Shown here: one piece after another, positions 35,651-35,877 of the stretch
How the letters are laid out: the number at the start of each line of letters is the position of its first letter
Position numbering within the stretch: the first letter of the stretch is position 1
Assembly (NCBI GenBank): GCA_018383975.1
Contig: JAHAZT010000021.1
Coordinates: 1 to 35,877 of the forward strand
Length of the DNA: 35,877 nt
Source: Eubacteriales bacterium
Lineage (GTDB): Bacteria; Bacillota; Clostridia; Oscillospirales; CAG-272
Direction: 5' to 3'
Made by a program: the position numbers and the translations under genes
Notes under the pieces: generated by a model
Seen by the model: the letters and a program-made list of their open reading frames with translations, nothing else
What the model was told of the DNA's origin: nothing
Databases searched by the model: none

Positions 35651-35705
35651 CTGTCAGAGCCGAGCCTGACCGAGCCGCAGCGAGACTGTCAGAGCCGAGC
35701 CTGAC
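35651..35705 (+). repeat. 20-bp direct repeat in a GC-rich post-tRNA block
   Basis: CTGTCAGAGCCGAGCCTGAC occurs at 35651-35670 and again at 35686-35705, 35 bp apart. The block from 35620 is GC-rich, also contains a GACAGCC/GGCTGTC hairpin, and has no open reading frame of note. Confidence 0.8.
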
Positions 35706-35725
35706 GGCGTTTGATTTGCTCAAAA

Positions 35726-35860
35726 CAAAAACAGAGATGAAAAATTCACCTCTGTTTTTTATTTTTTATCAGGTTACGTCTGCGCAGATAATTAAAAATC
35801 TGTATATCGTCCCCGATAACTGAAGTTTCTTTTGCCTACTTTTCTTTTCAAAGAAAAGTA
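35726..35860 (-). repeat. Interspersed palindrome-plus-terminator repeat, copy 2 (inverted)
   Basis: Read on the minus strand it starts with TACTTTTCTT-tgaa-AAGAAAAGTA, continues GGCAAAAGAAACTTCAGTTAT, shares TTTTTAATTATCTGC and AACCTGATAAAAAA with copy 1, and ends in an AACAGAGGTG...CATCTCTGTT hairpin with T-run. It is about 45 bases shorter than copy 1 because the middle insert is absent. The right window edge follows closely. Confidence 0.8.
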
Positions 35861-35877
35861 CGGTCAGAGTATTGTGA

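Overview
The window looks like chromosomal DNA from a spore-forming Clostridia-type Firmicute, probably a gut Oscillospirales-like lineage. Evidence: the rpoBC/str gene order, strong AGGAGG ribosome binding sites, near-consensus sigma-A promoters (TTGACA-N17-TATAAT type), a recognisable yunB sporulation gene, and the nusB/M22/xseA/xseB/ispA cluster. The genus is not determined. G+C is moderate by eye and no window-wide count was made.

Layout. 1-4497 (minus strand) is the str operon rpsL-rpsG-fusA-tuf, with tuf cut by the left window edge a few codons before its stop. It has its own promoter at about 4626-4654. 4718-12323 (minus) is rpoB-rpoC with its own promoter, structured leader and terminator; rplKAJL does not lie next to it. 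Divergent from rpoB is the plus-strand unit alaS-mscL-HIT protein (12353-15992), which ends in an interspersed repeat whose tail is a bidirectional terminator. 16177-17704 (minus) holds two overlapping membrane protein genes (YjdF/DUF2238-like, then VTT/TVP38 family). 17795-18244 (minus) is monocistronic rplS. 18372-21674 (minus) carries a PfkB-family sugar-phosphate kinase and a large lipoprotein phosphoesterase.

21803-25557 (plus) is a tightly overlapping housekeeping operon: nusB, a TsaD/Kae1-like M22 paralogue, xseA, xseB and a prenyl diphosphate synthase. It ends at a perfect 15-bp terminator stem whose 3' arm also supplies the Shine-Dalgarno of yunB. 26196-27902 (minus) is a two-gene unit, a YhhN membrane protein followed by a PflX-like radical SAM protein. 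28068-28478 (minus) is an unrecognised small gene with a possible frameshifted continuation.

28786-32114 (plus) is the most distinctive accessory unit: a solute-binding lipoprotein followed by a two-pass membrane protein ending in a cytoplasmic LuxR-type DNA-binding domain. No transporter genes accompany them, so I infer a sensory module. 32174-32654 (minus) is a relic transcription unit: strong promoter, SD plus GTG short ORF with a GACA tetranucleotide tract, and a startless C-terminal protein fragment. 32728-35343 (minus) encodes a large exported, membrane-anchored Cys-rich repeat protein. The window closes with tRNA-Ser(GGA), its terminator, an inverted partial copy of the tRNA T-arm, a GC-rich direct-repeat block, and a second, inverted copy of the interspersed repeat found at 15993-16172.

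No CRISPR array, insertion sequence, phage gene or rRNA was seen. The left third is core information-processing machinery; accessory content is concentrated right of about 28 kb.
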